The notes below the pieces were generated by a model that was given only the letters and a program-made list of their open reading frames with translations, was not told where the DNA came from and made no database searches. From the NCBI GenBank assembly GCA_027886185.1, contig WOAB01000583.1, forward strand, positions 806,001 to 870,000: DNA of 64,000 nt, read 5' to 3'. The stretch is from Rheum nobile. Its lineage: Eukaryota; Streptophyta; Magnoliopsida; Caryophyllales; Polygonaceae. A program made the position numbers and the translations under genes. Shown here one piece after another: positions 52,770-63,569 of the stretch. Within the stretch, counting starts at the first letter, position 1. Each line of letters begins with the position of its first letter.

Positions 52770-54020
52770 ATGTCTTCTGAACACCTCAAATTCACTCTCC
52801 GCTCAATTGTTGAGAAAAACCGATTGAACGACACAAATTTTCTTGATTGGGAAAGGAATCTGAGAATCATTCTCAGGTTTGAGGGACAAGAGGATGTCCT
52901 TGAAACCCCCATCCCAGAGCTGACTGCCACCTCATCTGATGAGGACAAGGCACGTCACAAGACAATATGCGAACGGGCAATGAACGTCACTTGCCTGATG
53001 TTGGATGCTATAGAACCTTCTCTTCAACAAAGATTTGAAGATAAGGATGCCCATACCATTATGAAGAATCTTAGAGATCTCTTCAAGGAGCAAGTCAGGA
53101 TTGAGCGGTACTTGACCCTGAAGTCCATATTGCAGTGCAAGCTCGAGAAAGGGAAACCCGTTGGGCCACATGTTTACAACATGATAGGCTTGTTTGACAA
53201 GATGGCTCGACTGGGTAACCCTTACAATGTTGAGACGACTACATATATGATCTTATACTCCCTACATGATGGATTTGCCCACTTTAGGCAGATGTATCAC
53301 ATGGGAGCCATGAGCAAGACTCTCAACGAGCTACACGTGATGCTCAAAACAGCTGAGCAAAACGTCATGGTTGACCCTTTGAAGGAAGTTCTAATGGTCA
53401 ATGGGAAAGGGTTTAAGAAAGGGCCCCAGAAGAAGCAACAACACCAAGGGAAGGGCAAGCAAGTTGTCCAACCCAAGGGGAACACCCCTAAGGTGAAAGT
53501 GGCTGTTGAGCACGACTGCTTCTACTGCAAGGCTAAGGGGCACTGGAAGAGAAACTGCCCCAAGTACTTGGAAGACAAGAAGAGGGGAACAGTCTCCACT
53601 TCAGGTATTCATGTTACTGAAATCTTATCAGCCAAGTCCCATTCTTGGGTATTAGATACCGAATGTGGTTCTCACATTATTTCGAATGTGCAAGGACCAA
53701 CAAATAGGAGACGGTTGCAGAAGGATGAGATAGATCTGCGCGTTGGAAATGGAGCAAGGGTTACTGCACTTGCCATTGAAAATTATAGTCTACCTCTACC
53801 TTCTGGCTTAGTTTTAGAACTTTATAATTGTTATTTTGTTCCTTCTATTACTAAGTATTTGATTTCAATTTCAGTTTTGAACCTTGAGGGTTATGATTTT
53901 GTTATTAAGAATTGTTTTTTCCTTTATAAGAATGACATTTTCTATGCTCGAGCCCATATGAGTAGTAGTGGACTATACATACTGGATATCAAATCTGAAA
54001 TTTATAACATTGATACATAG
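52770..54020 (+). pseudogene. gag: F gag and protease start
   Basis: A 416-codon frame from MSSEHLKF. The copia-type gag core (about residues 10-230) is followed by a basic linker and a CCHC knuckle at residues 250-263. The protease active site, normally DTG, reads D296-T-E, which should inactivate it. The frame ends at TAG 54018-54020 in the gag-pre-integrase region; the LWHCRLGH motif comes just after, at about 54054. Gag itself looks intact. Confidence 0.88.
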
Positions 54021-56150
54021 AGGCAAAAGTCGAATGATATAAGTGAAGTCAATCTATGGCATTGTCGCTTGGGTCACATTAAAATCAAACGCATGAAGGA
54101 ACTCCAAACAGTTGGTAGCCTAAAGTCATTTGATTTAGAATAATTTGAAACATGTGAGAAGATAAAGGCACTCCGATCATATCGAGGGGGCGAATACCTG
54201 AGCCAAGAATTCGACCATCACTTGAGAAGTTGTGGTATTGTTAGACATGGTCCGCTCAATGATGAGTTTTGCTGATCTTCCTACATCCTTTTGGGGATAT
54301 GCCCTCACCAATGCTGCGTTCACACTAAACAAGAATCCGTCATGATCAGTTGACAAGAAACCACATGAGATATGGTATGGAAAAGTTCCTAGCTTGTCAC
54401 TCCTGAAGGTCTGGGGATGCGAGGCTTATATAAAGCGTTTACTACCTGATAAGCTAGCACCCAAATCAAACAAATGCTTTTTTTATAGGTTATCCCAAGG
54501 AAACAAGGGGTTATTAATTCTACAATCCCGCTGAGAACAAAGTGTTTGTTGCTCGGGATAGTGTCTTTTTGGAAAATGATTTCTTTTCCAAGAAGCCAAA
54601 TGGGAGAAATGTTCAGCTTGATGAGATTCAAGCTGAGCAACAAACCCAACAACACGAGGACATAGATGATGTCACTGAGGAACTTGACTTTGGATGCGTA
54701 CCTTCTCAAAGGGAAACCGCCCAGATTCAAGATGCAATTCCTCAAGTTGATGAAGTACCTAAGGTCCCGCATACAGATGTGGTCAACCCAACAACTGAAG
54801 TCTCTCCTATTGTTGGACCACTGGAGATCAGACAGGCTAAGGCAGTAGCCTAGACGTTATGAGGATTACGTCTTGACTGCTAGCATTGATGTTCTACTTT
54901 TAGAGAACAGTGAGCATGCGACCTATAAGAAAGTGATGGCGGACCCCGACTCCGAGAAATGGTTGGTAGCCATGAGATCCGGAATGGAACCCATGTCTGA
55001 GAATCAAGTCTGGGACTCGATAGATTTGCCTAATGGGGTAAAACCTATTGGATGCAAATGGGTCTTTGAGATCAACACAGACAAGGATGGAAACGTTTCT
55101 GTCTATAAGGCAAGACTAGTTGCCAAAGGATTTAGACAGACTCATGGTACTGACTATGATGAAACGTTCGCATCGGTCGTTATGATCAGGTCCATTAGGA
55201 TATTCCTAGCGATTGCCACTTATTATGATTATGAGATTTGGCAATCCTAGGAGAATATGCAAGCTTAAGAAGTCCATCTATGGACTTAAGCAAACATCCA
55301 AGAGTTGGAATTTTCGTTTTGATGAAGTGGTCAAAAAGTTTGATTTCGTCAGATGCGAAGAAGAGCCCTGTGTCTACAAGAAATTTAGTGGGAGCAAAGT
55401 GACCTTTCTAGTTCTATATATGGATGACATATTACTCATTGGGAATGACATTCATATGCTGGAGACAGTTAAGGAGTGGCTTAAAAAGTATTTCTCAATG
55501 AAGGACTTGGGAGAGGCTGAGTACATACTAGGCATTAAGATCTATAGAGATAGATCTAAGAGACATTGGTCTAAGTAAGGGAACTTATGTAGATAAGGTA
55601 CTTGATAGATTCAATATGATGAACTCTAAGAAAGGGTTCCTGCCTATGCAGCATGGCTTATATCTCAGCAAGAACCAGTGTTCTAAGACACCTAGTGAGA
55701 CTGAAAGGATGAGCAGGATTACCTATGCCTCAGCCATAGGATCCATCATGTATGCAATGACTTGTACTCGCCCAGATGTTGCATATGCTTTGAGTATGTG
55801 TAGCAGGTACCAATCAAACCCGGGTGATGCACATTGGTGTGCAGCCAAGAACATCCTGAAGTACTTACGAAGGACTAGGGATGATCTCTTGATATTTGGA
55901 GGTGATGACGAGATGGTCGTCAAGGGCTATACTGAGGCAAGTTTCAGACATACATAGATGATTTTGAATCCCAGTCTGGATATGTCTTCATTCTGAATAG
56001 AGGAGCGTCAGCTGGAAGAGTTCCAAATCCAGACATGTTCTACGGAAGTACCACATGATCGGACACTATGTTGATAGTGGAGATGTGAAGATGTGCAAAG
56101 TGCACACAGACGACAACATTGCAGATCCTTTTGACCAAGCCCATGTCTAG
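54021..56150 (+). pseudogene. pol: F integrase and RT remnants
   Basis: Dispersed fragments in changing frames. The integrase zinc finger (H..H, about 54054-54075) is cut by a deletion and then resumes at an RGGEYLS segment near 54185. An acidic linker (54542-54853) and the RT N-terminus (54873-55250, with KPIGCKWVF) follow. A deletion after EIWQ precedes the RT palm, whose YMDD is at 55417-55428. A frameshift near 55560 leads into the RNase H region, which contains several stops. The last codons before 56150 read ADPFDQ. It could not be functional. Confidence 0.85.
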
Positions 56151-57523
56151 TGATAACAGCAATTTGTCATGCTAATTACTGCTATGCAAGTAATCCAAAC
56201 AAACCTAATACGTAGTCCTAAGTAAGTAAGGGTCGAGTCCTCAGGGAGACAGATTCTATCTTTATGTATAATTTCTATGTCAATCTTAAAGTAACTAGAG
56301 GGGGGTTTTGTATGTTTTAGAATCACTAAGCATGCAAAAACAAACAAACGAAAGATGATTAATTCAGTAATTGGGGAAATAACTCAGCCAAACAAACATC
56401 CACTATTCGTATGATAAGTTGATCATAGATAATCATTCAATATCTCATGCAATGGAAATTCCTATTCCTTTTCTAAAGTAACTACAAGCACAACCAGATA
56501 CTTATAACACTAACTAATTAAACAACCATGAAACCATCAAGATTCAGTTTAACAGCAGCATTAAGGATGTAAATCAGTTTTTATACTAGAATGTAAATCA
56601 GTTCTCTTCTACATAAGACTAGCACAACCAGTTACTAGTACGATGCAGTTGATACTCCGATAAATATATGCTCAACCAGTAACAATCTAAATCTAGCAAT
56701 CAATCAATAGAGACAATACCTAGTTGCGCAGGCTAGAAACTGTCAATATTAATCATAAGCAATTCAAGCAAGAGAATAGATAAAATCCATGCGATAGATA
56801 AGGAACGAAAATCTCACAACTTAATCAAAACGAAAGCTTCAGTTGTCTGACTAAGCAAGGAAGGCTTAGTTCTTCATAACAAAGTACGTAGAATAGAGAA
56901 AAGATGAAAGATGAAAAAGTAGGGTTCAAGAAGAAACAAGCCTTCCCTCTAACCTTAAATACTAAAGATAATAAGTCTCTAAAAATAATCCAAAACGAAA
57001 TTACATAAAAATACTTAATAATAATAAAATAAGTAAATAAGGAAATTAAACTCGGATTCACTTCCGACAGCGGCGGCGGTCGCCGTAAGCCTGGCGGCGG
57101 TCGCCGCCAGAACACTTGTTGAGATTTCTCCGGTTCAGCTCTTGCGACACTTTCGTAAAAACATCATAACTTTTGATTCCCAACTCGGATTGTGCTCATA
57201 TTTTGAGCACTTGCCGTAGACTTCAAGAGCTAACTCCTCGAATTGGAATCACTCCATTTGGACGTCTGAGTAAAGAGAACGAATCAATTGAATTCAGCAT
57301 ATTGTTCTTCTACTCTCGTGTGGACTCTCTCCTTGGTTCTTCTTCGTCTCCTTAGTGGTCAACTCCTCTTCCTTTGGATATCTTCAATTTGCTTCTCCAG
57401 ACCACCAAATCCATACTTCTCCTCTCTAACTCCATAATCCACAGTTGTGCACTAAATTCATCCAAATGGCTCCTCAAACCTGATAACAACCCCTAGAAAT
57501 GCACTACAAAATAGTGCCGATCA
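56151..57523 (-). repeat. Solo LTR of the A family in element F
   Basis: Alignable with A's LTR from its TGATAACAG edge to the inner edge, with clear divergence. It is flanked by a perfect duplication TCTAG (56146-56150 and 57524-57528) and has no internal sequence. TATTTAAG on the minus strand is at 56961-56954. Two palindromes (57074-57085 and 57095-57108) lie about 113-154 bp upstream of it. It formed by LTR-LTR recombination after insertion. Confidence 0.95.
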
Positions 57524-57589
57524 TCTAGGCCCAAGCATGACAGTCACACTCGGGCCAAAGGACTCAAGCACCTTAGAGAGTTCTTTTGA
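57524..57589 (+). pseudogene. pol: F pol C-terminus beyond the solo LTR
   Basis: Removing the solo LTR and one TCTAG copy rejoins the copia C-terminus, which runs PKHDSHTRAKGLKHL to TGA at 57587-57589. This confirms the pre-insertion frame. Confidence 0.85.
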
Positions 57590-58412
57590 GACATTGTTTG
57601 TTTTATGATAAACCTTGTTTATTGTTATCACATACATTTATGCTTGACTTTTATATGAGTTTCATATTATTAATTTATCATTGCTTGGGATTAGATAAAG
57701 TATCCAAACAATTTAATAGTTATCAAATGGGCTCATCAAAACTGTTTTGATGAATGAAACCCCATTAAGTGAACTGAAATTATAAAATTGTTAGAAGTCC
57801 ATGGTCTAAGTTGTTAACTTGGATACAAATGACTTAATCAAAAGACCATATGTGAGATTGATTGATAACACCGGGTTTCATGTGTTATAGGGACATGGAG
57901 ATGTCTAATCGATTACATAGATGTGTATACCGATACGCATCGGACAGACCGATCTTAGGATTCCTCGAGACTTTACTGCGGAGTTCTAGGATTATTCATG
58001 ATTAGTGAGTTTCTTAGACATGAGTATGATATAGTTATCATTTGACTGTTGATACGTCTTTGACGCTGTCAAACGCTGACCGTAACAGGCAGTTATAAAG
58101 GCAGTGATTGAGATTGTCAAAAGTTGAGTGGGAGCTGTAGTCTTACAAGATTGAATATGTCCTCCTATTCCATGTATACAACGATAAATTTGGAAAGGAT
58201 TGGTGTCTCGGCCACTTGAAGAGAGAGAAATGTGAAAACGCATGGCCATGCTCGGATGGATTATTAGTAATCATCTGTACTGACAGTTTGATCTCAAGAG
58301 TTCAAGAAACGTATTTGGCGGTAAAGATGAGTTTCATCATATAGTCAGATAAGACACTTTGTGACAAAGGAATTTTAACATTGCACACTTGTTTTAAGGA
58401 CAAGTGGGAGAT
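57590..58412 (+). other. F 3' untranslated region and polypurine tract
   Basis: No gene. It ends with GGACAAGTGGGAGAT directly before the LTR at 58413, a typical copia plus-strand primer. The minus-strand frame at 57992-58249 is not recognisable. Confidence 0.8.
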
Positions 58413-59099
58413 TGAAGGAATTGTGTCATTTAATCAAAGGTGTAATTACTAATTATGAAGTGGGACCGTTTATGGAGATATTTAATCCGGTGATTTTAGG
58501 TAGTCATAGTGCTTTGCTAGAAGCCAACTATGATTTATAGACTATATGTTATAAAGTATATCATAAAGTCTATTGCTATTATTACCGGGTCCTACGAGGT
58601 CACACCCTTAGAGTTTGGACTGGATCAGTTTAATAGGGAGACATATTATATAAAGTATATGATATAAAGTTATATGTGATATGACTTGGGAGATAAGGCT
58701 TGTTGATAATAAAGAGTTATTATTAACAATAAAAAATATAATTATTTAGGAAATAAGATATCTACACATGGTAATATAAAAGGAGGGCTTTCTAGGAGAA
58801 AACCCTAATCCAACATCATACCCACACGGCTGCCTCCTTCTCCCTGGAGCTCTCCTCGTTCGCCTTCGTTCCTCGCTCTAGCAACCGAGTCCCAGGCGAC
58901 CCAGATCCAAGCTCGGGTGGACCAAATAGAGGAGTCACACGTGAGGCTCTATTCTCTCCATTCCAGCAGATAGAAACACGCATCAAAAGGTATTTGATTC
59001 TTCCTATCTATGATCTATTTGGTTTATGCATGAGATCCTTGGTTAGATGTTAGGAAATCGTTTCCTGAAATTGCGCTTTACGCATCTAAAATCACTACA
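58413..59099 (+). repeat. 3' LTR of element F (687 bp)
   Basis: Same length as the 5' LTR. It ends CACTACA before the GATAT duplication. Confidence 0.95.
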
Positions 59100-60109
59100 G
59101 ATATTTCACATGGTTTAATTGGCGAGAGAGAATGAAATACAGGCTGGAAATGGGGGGTTTAAAGCATGGACATTGGGGTTTTGGATACAAGTCAAAGAAG
59201 GTAGGGAGAGAGATGGTGATTCTTCTTCTTCCACCATCGCCGTTAACAGCGCCGAGAACAGCATCTACTAGCTTCAATGGTATGCTTTTGACCTTCTCCT
59301 TCTTATCTTCTCTTTCAATTTCCGCATTGTAGTCTGTTGTTAGGAACTTCGTTCTCGGCCAGCTTCTGCGTGCCAATGCGAGATTAGTTCAATAGTGATA
59401 ATGGTGATTAGATTAGTTCAATAGTGATATCGATGATGTGACAAATCACTCAGGCAATCTTCTACCGCTTATAGATATGTTCTGCGTTTACATGCACAAG
59501 GGAAGGGGGGAATTAGAAGATAGAGTTTAGGACTTCTTTCACTACAAGGAAAAACTCGGTTTTTCCCCTTTCTTAGGGCTATACTTAGAAATCTAATAAT
59601 TAGATAAGTTACATAGGTACGGGTTCACTGCCACACAATTTTGGAATTGAAGAAGAATGAAAGATTATGTAGACATTGAGACACAGAGACAATGGGTTCT
59701 AAACTTTGCTATTTATAGTGTTGTTACTAGATGGTATACTAGGATAACATATAACATGACTCGCTCCAGAGCCTTTTTCAATGCATCTCTATTGTCTTTA
59801 ATCTTTATTTTGCTTGTTCCATGTCACAACTGATGTCGTAGCTTTGATGCTTCTTTTTATTGAATCTTATATCTTTGTGATAGTACTACTTTGTATCATA
59901 GTGAACCAGCTGTACCTAGAATAATAAACAACCACTTACACACATAGATGTTCACAACTCTCTTAGAAAAGCCTAAATCATGCATACTAGGATGCTTTCT
60001 CCTTTGATTTTTTTTTGATAAAATGCTACTTTGTCCAAACACCAATCATAATATTGAGAGCAATATAATCATTACGTAGTTAATTGTTCTAAATTATACA
60101 ATTGTGACA
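59100..60109. other. Intergenic DNA right of element F
   Basis: A minus-strand frame of 93 codons (59376-59095) contains a GDGGRRRITISLP segment. I do not recognise it and it overlaps the F edge. It could be upstream sequence of the broken AAA-ATPase gene. The remainder, to 60109, is AT-rich with nothing recognisable. Confidence 0.4.
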
Positions 60110-60209
60110 TGAAAGGTGTGCTTTATGTGCAAGTCAGCAAAGGTTCGTGAGCTAGCTAGGCCAAAAAAATATCTAGAGCAATTGAGAGCACGATAAAGCA
60201 CACCTTTCA
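60110..60209. repeat. 100-bp hairpin with 16-bp perfect inverted arms
   Basis: TGAAAGGTGTGCTTTA at 60110-60125 and its exact complement at 60194-60209 enclose about 68 bp. Just to the right, a phrase of about 28 bp around GAGAAAACACTTTTAGTT is directly repeated (60231-60291). It may be a tiny MITE; no duplication was found. Confidence 0.7.
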
Positions 60210-60606
60210 CAATCTCCAAAAACCAAGCAATTGAGAAAACACTTTTAGTTAATTGAGCATATTGAGAAAACACTTTTAGTTTGAGCATATACACATCACA
60301 ATCTCCAAAAAAAATTATCAAGTGAAACTATCTAGCCATTTGAACAATAATAAAAAAACTTACACAATGTTTTCTTTGTTTTTTTGGGACTGGGCCCATG
60401 TTCTCCAATAAGTCAATGACAACAACAATGGTGTGACCTCACAATGCTCTACTTGTTCTATCAAAATCAACTCACAATTTGAATAAATTTTACCTTAAGT
60501 TTCAAGTTTCCCTACATATTTTCACTCTAAGCCATTAGAGTACTAAAATGTATCACAAAAAAGAAGTATTGTTGTTGCTAATAGTATATTGTCAAAGAAA
60601 TTTGCC

Positions 60607-60783
60607 TTTTTTTTTTTTTTTTTTGGTGAGAACGAGAGGCAGCACTCTCGGGAAAGCAAACTAAAACAAAACCAATTACAACAGAATCAGACGAGGCGAG
60701 CAAAAGCCCCTAGAGTCAGCAGAAAGAAAAGAAAGGACCCCCACAGGCGGGGAATCCAACACACAGACCAAGCGAATTTTTTT
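60607..60783 (-). mobile_element. Probable 5'-truncated non-LTR element tail with poly(A)
   Basis: On the minus strand a GC-balanced segment of about 160 bp ends in a run of 18 A (plus-strand T at 60607-60624). It is flanked by TTTGCC at 60601-60606 and 60784-60789, a possible short target duplication. It could be a LINE 3' end or a SINE; no A/B boxes were seen. Confidence 0.5.
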
Positions 60784-60789
60784 TTTGCC

Positions 60790-61875
60790 TATTATGTAGC
60801 AATAGATGTGTATACAGTACAAGAATTAGTAGTCCATGTTAATTCATAATTTTGAGTGAAAAAGGTTGAACAATGACCATAAAACATATGAATTTCAAAG
60901 AGAAATAAACTCATTCACTTCATAAAAGAGTAAATCATTTACAATAAAAAATTAGAGGAAAAGAGAAGATACATTATTAAATCAAGCATAAAGATTCATA
61001 AGCATCATATTCCTATGGTTGCAAAAGTTTAATTCTCTCAAGTTGAAGTTTGATTTCCACTTGCCCATATTACTCAACAATTCTTGTTAATTCAGACATG
61101 ATACTAAATCATTGGTGCATAGAGTTTAATTATGTACATTTTCAATACAAGGCTAATATGGAATCATGGAAATGCAATTGCATACTATAATTCATGTACC
61201 ATTACCTAACTAGCATCGTGTATTTATTTCATCAGGGGGTTAAAGTATGGCAATGCTTAGTTGCTGCAATAATGGAGAAAAAGGAGGGCAAAACCAATAA
61301 TGCCATGGATAACAAGATGTTTAGAAGAAGTTCATCCACAAGCAATGCGTGCTAAATTTGAAAATTATCAGCGGATCTATTTCCATGATTCTCAACATGG
61401 CTTTTACGTTTTTTTAGTACAAGTATTTTCTTAAGTAATTGATGCTACTAAGGAAACACTTGCTCACTAATCTTGTTAATCAATATTATCAAGGGATTCT
61501 AATACTTATCAATTACTTTTTCTTTTATCATATCATATCACATCATAAATTTATCATACATAAAGTTGCCTCATAAAAATAAAGTTTGGTACATTTTTTA
61601 TATAACGATATATGGTCCCACATAATATTTCATAAATAATGTATACATTCATTAAAATATATATAGAAAACATAGTCTAAAAAATTCTACCTTATGTTAA
61701 AGACATCTTATTTATTATTTAAGAGGTGGAACAAGTATGGTATTTTGCAAGCTTAACTTAACTTGTGAGCAAAACGAAATAAAAGTATATGTTCTTGACA
61801 TACTTAGAGTGTTGTTACTACATTTAATATGTCAAGTATGAGAAATACTACATTTTTGAAAATTATATTTTCACT
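60790..61875. other. AT-rich intergenic DNA
   Basis: No ORF, RNA gene or clear repeat recognised. It may be the body of the Helitron-like element whose 3' end is at 61902. Confidence 0.45.
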
Positions 61876-61902
61876 GTGCGAAGCACGGGGCCGACAGCCT
61901 AG
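61876..61902 (+). mobile_element. Helitron-type 3' terminus (plus strand)
   Basis: Hairpin GTGCGAAGCAC (61876-61886), a 12-nt spacer, then CTAG (61899-61902) followed by T. This is the canonical non-autonomous Helitron end. The 5' end was not located. Confidence 0.6.
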
Positions 61903-62134
61903 TATAACTAAAATAGAGTCGTATTTTATGGGTATGGTATTTTTTAATTTAGATAATTAATTAAGGAAGCAGATGGTGTTCACATGCTCAGTACATTGTA
62001 TAGTCTGTATCTAGTATCGTTGAGCCTGGGACAAGGGTGCAAAACCCACCGAAGCAAACACTAATCCGTTGCCATTAGCGATCGAGTAGCATAATAAACT
62101 ACTCCATTTGGCGATGCTTTTTTAGAATAAGGGT

Positions 62135-62210
62135 AAAATGCATTATTATGTATTAAATTAACAATTTAATGTAAAATGCATTATTATGTATTAAATTAAC
62201 AATTTAATGT
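62135..62210. repeat. Perfect tandem duplication of a 38-bp AT-rich unit
   Basis: Identical units at 62135-62172 and 62173-62210, the second followed by a partial third. No coding content. Confidence 0.95.
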
Positions 62211-62534
62211 AAAATAATGTATTATCTCTGGGAATCCAAACAGACCATAATAGACGATGGGTGTTCGACAAAAAATGTCAATCAAGCTTAAGGAGCTTGT
62301 AGTGGATTAATATTGCTTAATTTTACCAATTATTTTAATATGACCGATCCCCAAAATTGTTGAAGATTAACAAGCTGAATTTTACTATTTATTTTTCACT
62401 CATTTCAGCTTGTAATATAGCATACCGATTATATTTTTTAGAAAATTAAGCTAATAAATTCATCTCTAGCTCCAGCTAATAATTCAGTCACAATTTAAGT
62501 TCCAGTTACTCATTTAGCTCAAGCTCTAAAGAGA

Positions 62535-62561
62535 CTAGTAAATAGAGCATGTGCTTCGCAC
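62535..62561 (-). mobile_element. Helitron-type 3' terminus (minus strand)
   Basis: CTAG at 62535-62538 preceded by A, a 12-nt spacer, and hairpin GTGCTTCGCAC at 62551-62561. This is the reverse complement of the hairpin at 61876, so both termini belong to related families in opposite orientation. Confidence 0.6.
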
Positions 62562-63541
62562 GAGCCATGATGGCTGAGTTATTGCAAATATTATACTATG
62601 TGTTATAAATTATGTTTTTTTTAAACTTTTTGTTATTATTAACTTTGAAGGTGTTTGACTTATTTTGTGAATAGTTAATAAATCGTATAATTCCTTTCAG
62701 TATGTAGGCAATACACAAATTAGAGTAAATACCACAATGTCGGTTCGTTTATATTTTTTTTGTAAAATATTGTAGTTTAATTTATATGAAAGCTAGATAG
62801 TTCACTTTGTGATTCGAATGGGCCAAATATATTATTATTATTATGTGTTTATATAAACATAAATAATAAATTTGCATTAGTGTGTATTTGTTCTTTTATT
62901 GCATAAAATGCATATGCTTTTTTATAAGATTTAGAGTTTATATATTAACGATTTATCATCTTGTAATGTAGTTTTAATTTTATATTTATATTAATGTTTT
63001 TATAATTTTGTTAAAATATTTATAATATGTATTACAATTTTTTGTAGTTAAACATTTGATTAGATATTGTTTAATATTATTTTATATCGACTTATACAGA
63101 GAATTCTATGTGGGTTGTTCTGTTAAAGTATTTTTTTTTATTTCTTAGCCACATATGAGAATGACTACACAATTTAGTTAAAGCCATTTCATTAGTTGTG
63201 ATAGAATGTGAATTTACAAAGACTTCAAATGACATCTAAGTAGGAAATGACGTACCAGTTTTGCATGCTTAAAGCTGCGAAACTACATATGAGGCACCAT
63301 AAATTTAAAAAACTCATTCTTGATCATCTCTAGTTATGAATTAAGAATCATCCAAATATAAAATGACATACATATTAGTTCTCAAAAAAGTGTATTAATC
63401 ACATACTTCAATGAAAAGAGACTACAAAACTCAGAGAATGACGACTAGCTGCTTAGGGGTGCCGCGCTAATCGGAGAAGATCTTAGTGCGTTGGTTGTTT
63501 AGGGTAGACCTCAATCCTGGACAGTGTCAAATTAAGGAAAA
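62562..63541. other. AT-rich intergenic DNA
   Basis: Nothing recognisable. It may be the body of the minus-strand Helitron ending at 62535. Confidence 0.4.
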
Positions 63542-63569
63542 CTAGTGTAGTACCCGTGTCTTGTACGGG
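63542..63569 (-). mobile_element. Helitron-type 3' terminus (minus strand, second family)
   Basis: CTAG at 63542-63545 preceded by A, then CCCGTGTCTTGTACGGG (63553-63569) as hairpin. The stem sequence differs from the other two ends. The body would extend right, perhaps past the window. Confidence 0.5.

Larger units (their letters stand above)
50157..59099 (+). mobile_element. Element F: degenerate Ty1/copia retrotransposon with nested solo LTR
   Basis: LTRs of 687 bp each with about 19 differences by eye (2.8%), flanked by GATAT (50152-50156 and 59100-59104). The primer site resembles initiator tRNA-Met and the polypurine tract is GGACAAGTGGGAGAT. Gag is long and open. Protease, integrase and RT are broken by deletions and stops. 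The leader (about 1.9 kb) is unusually long and carries GC palindromes. Confidence 0.95.

Noticed and set aside
59095..59376. 93-codon minus-strand host gene
   Set aside because: No recognisable domain, it overlaps the F insertion edge, and there is no supporting gene structure.
59540..62304. CACTA transposon bounded by CACTACAAG and CTTGTAGTG
   Set aside because: Only 9 bp match, the flanking 3-mers differ (TTT versus GAT), and there are no subterminal repeats or transposase.
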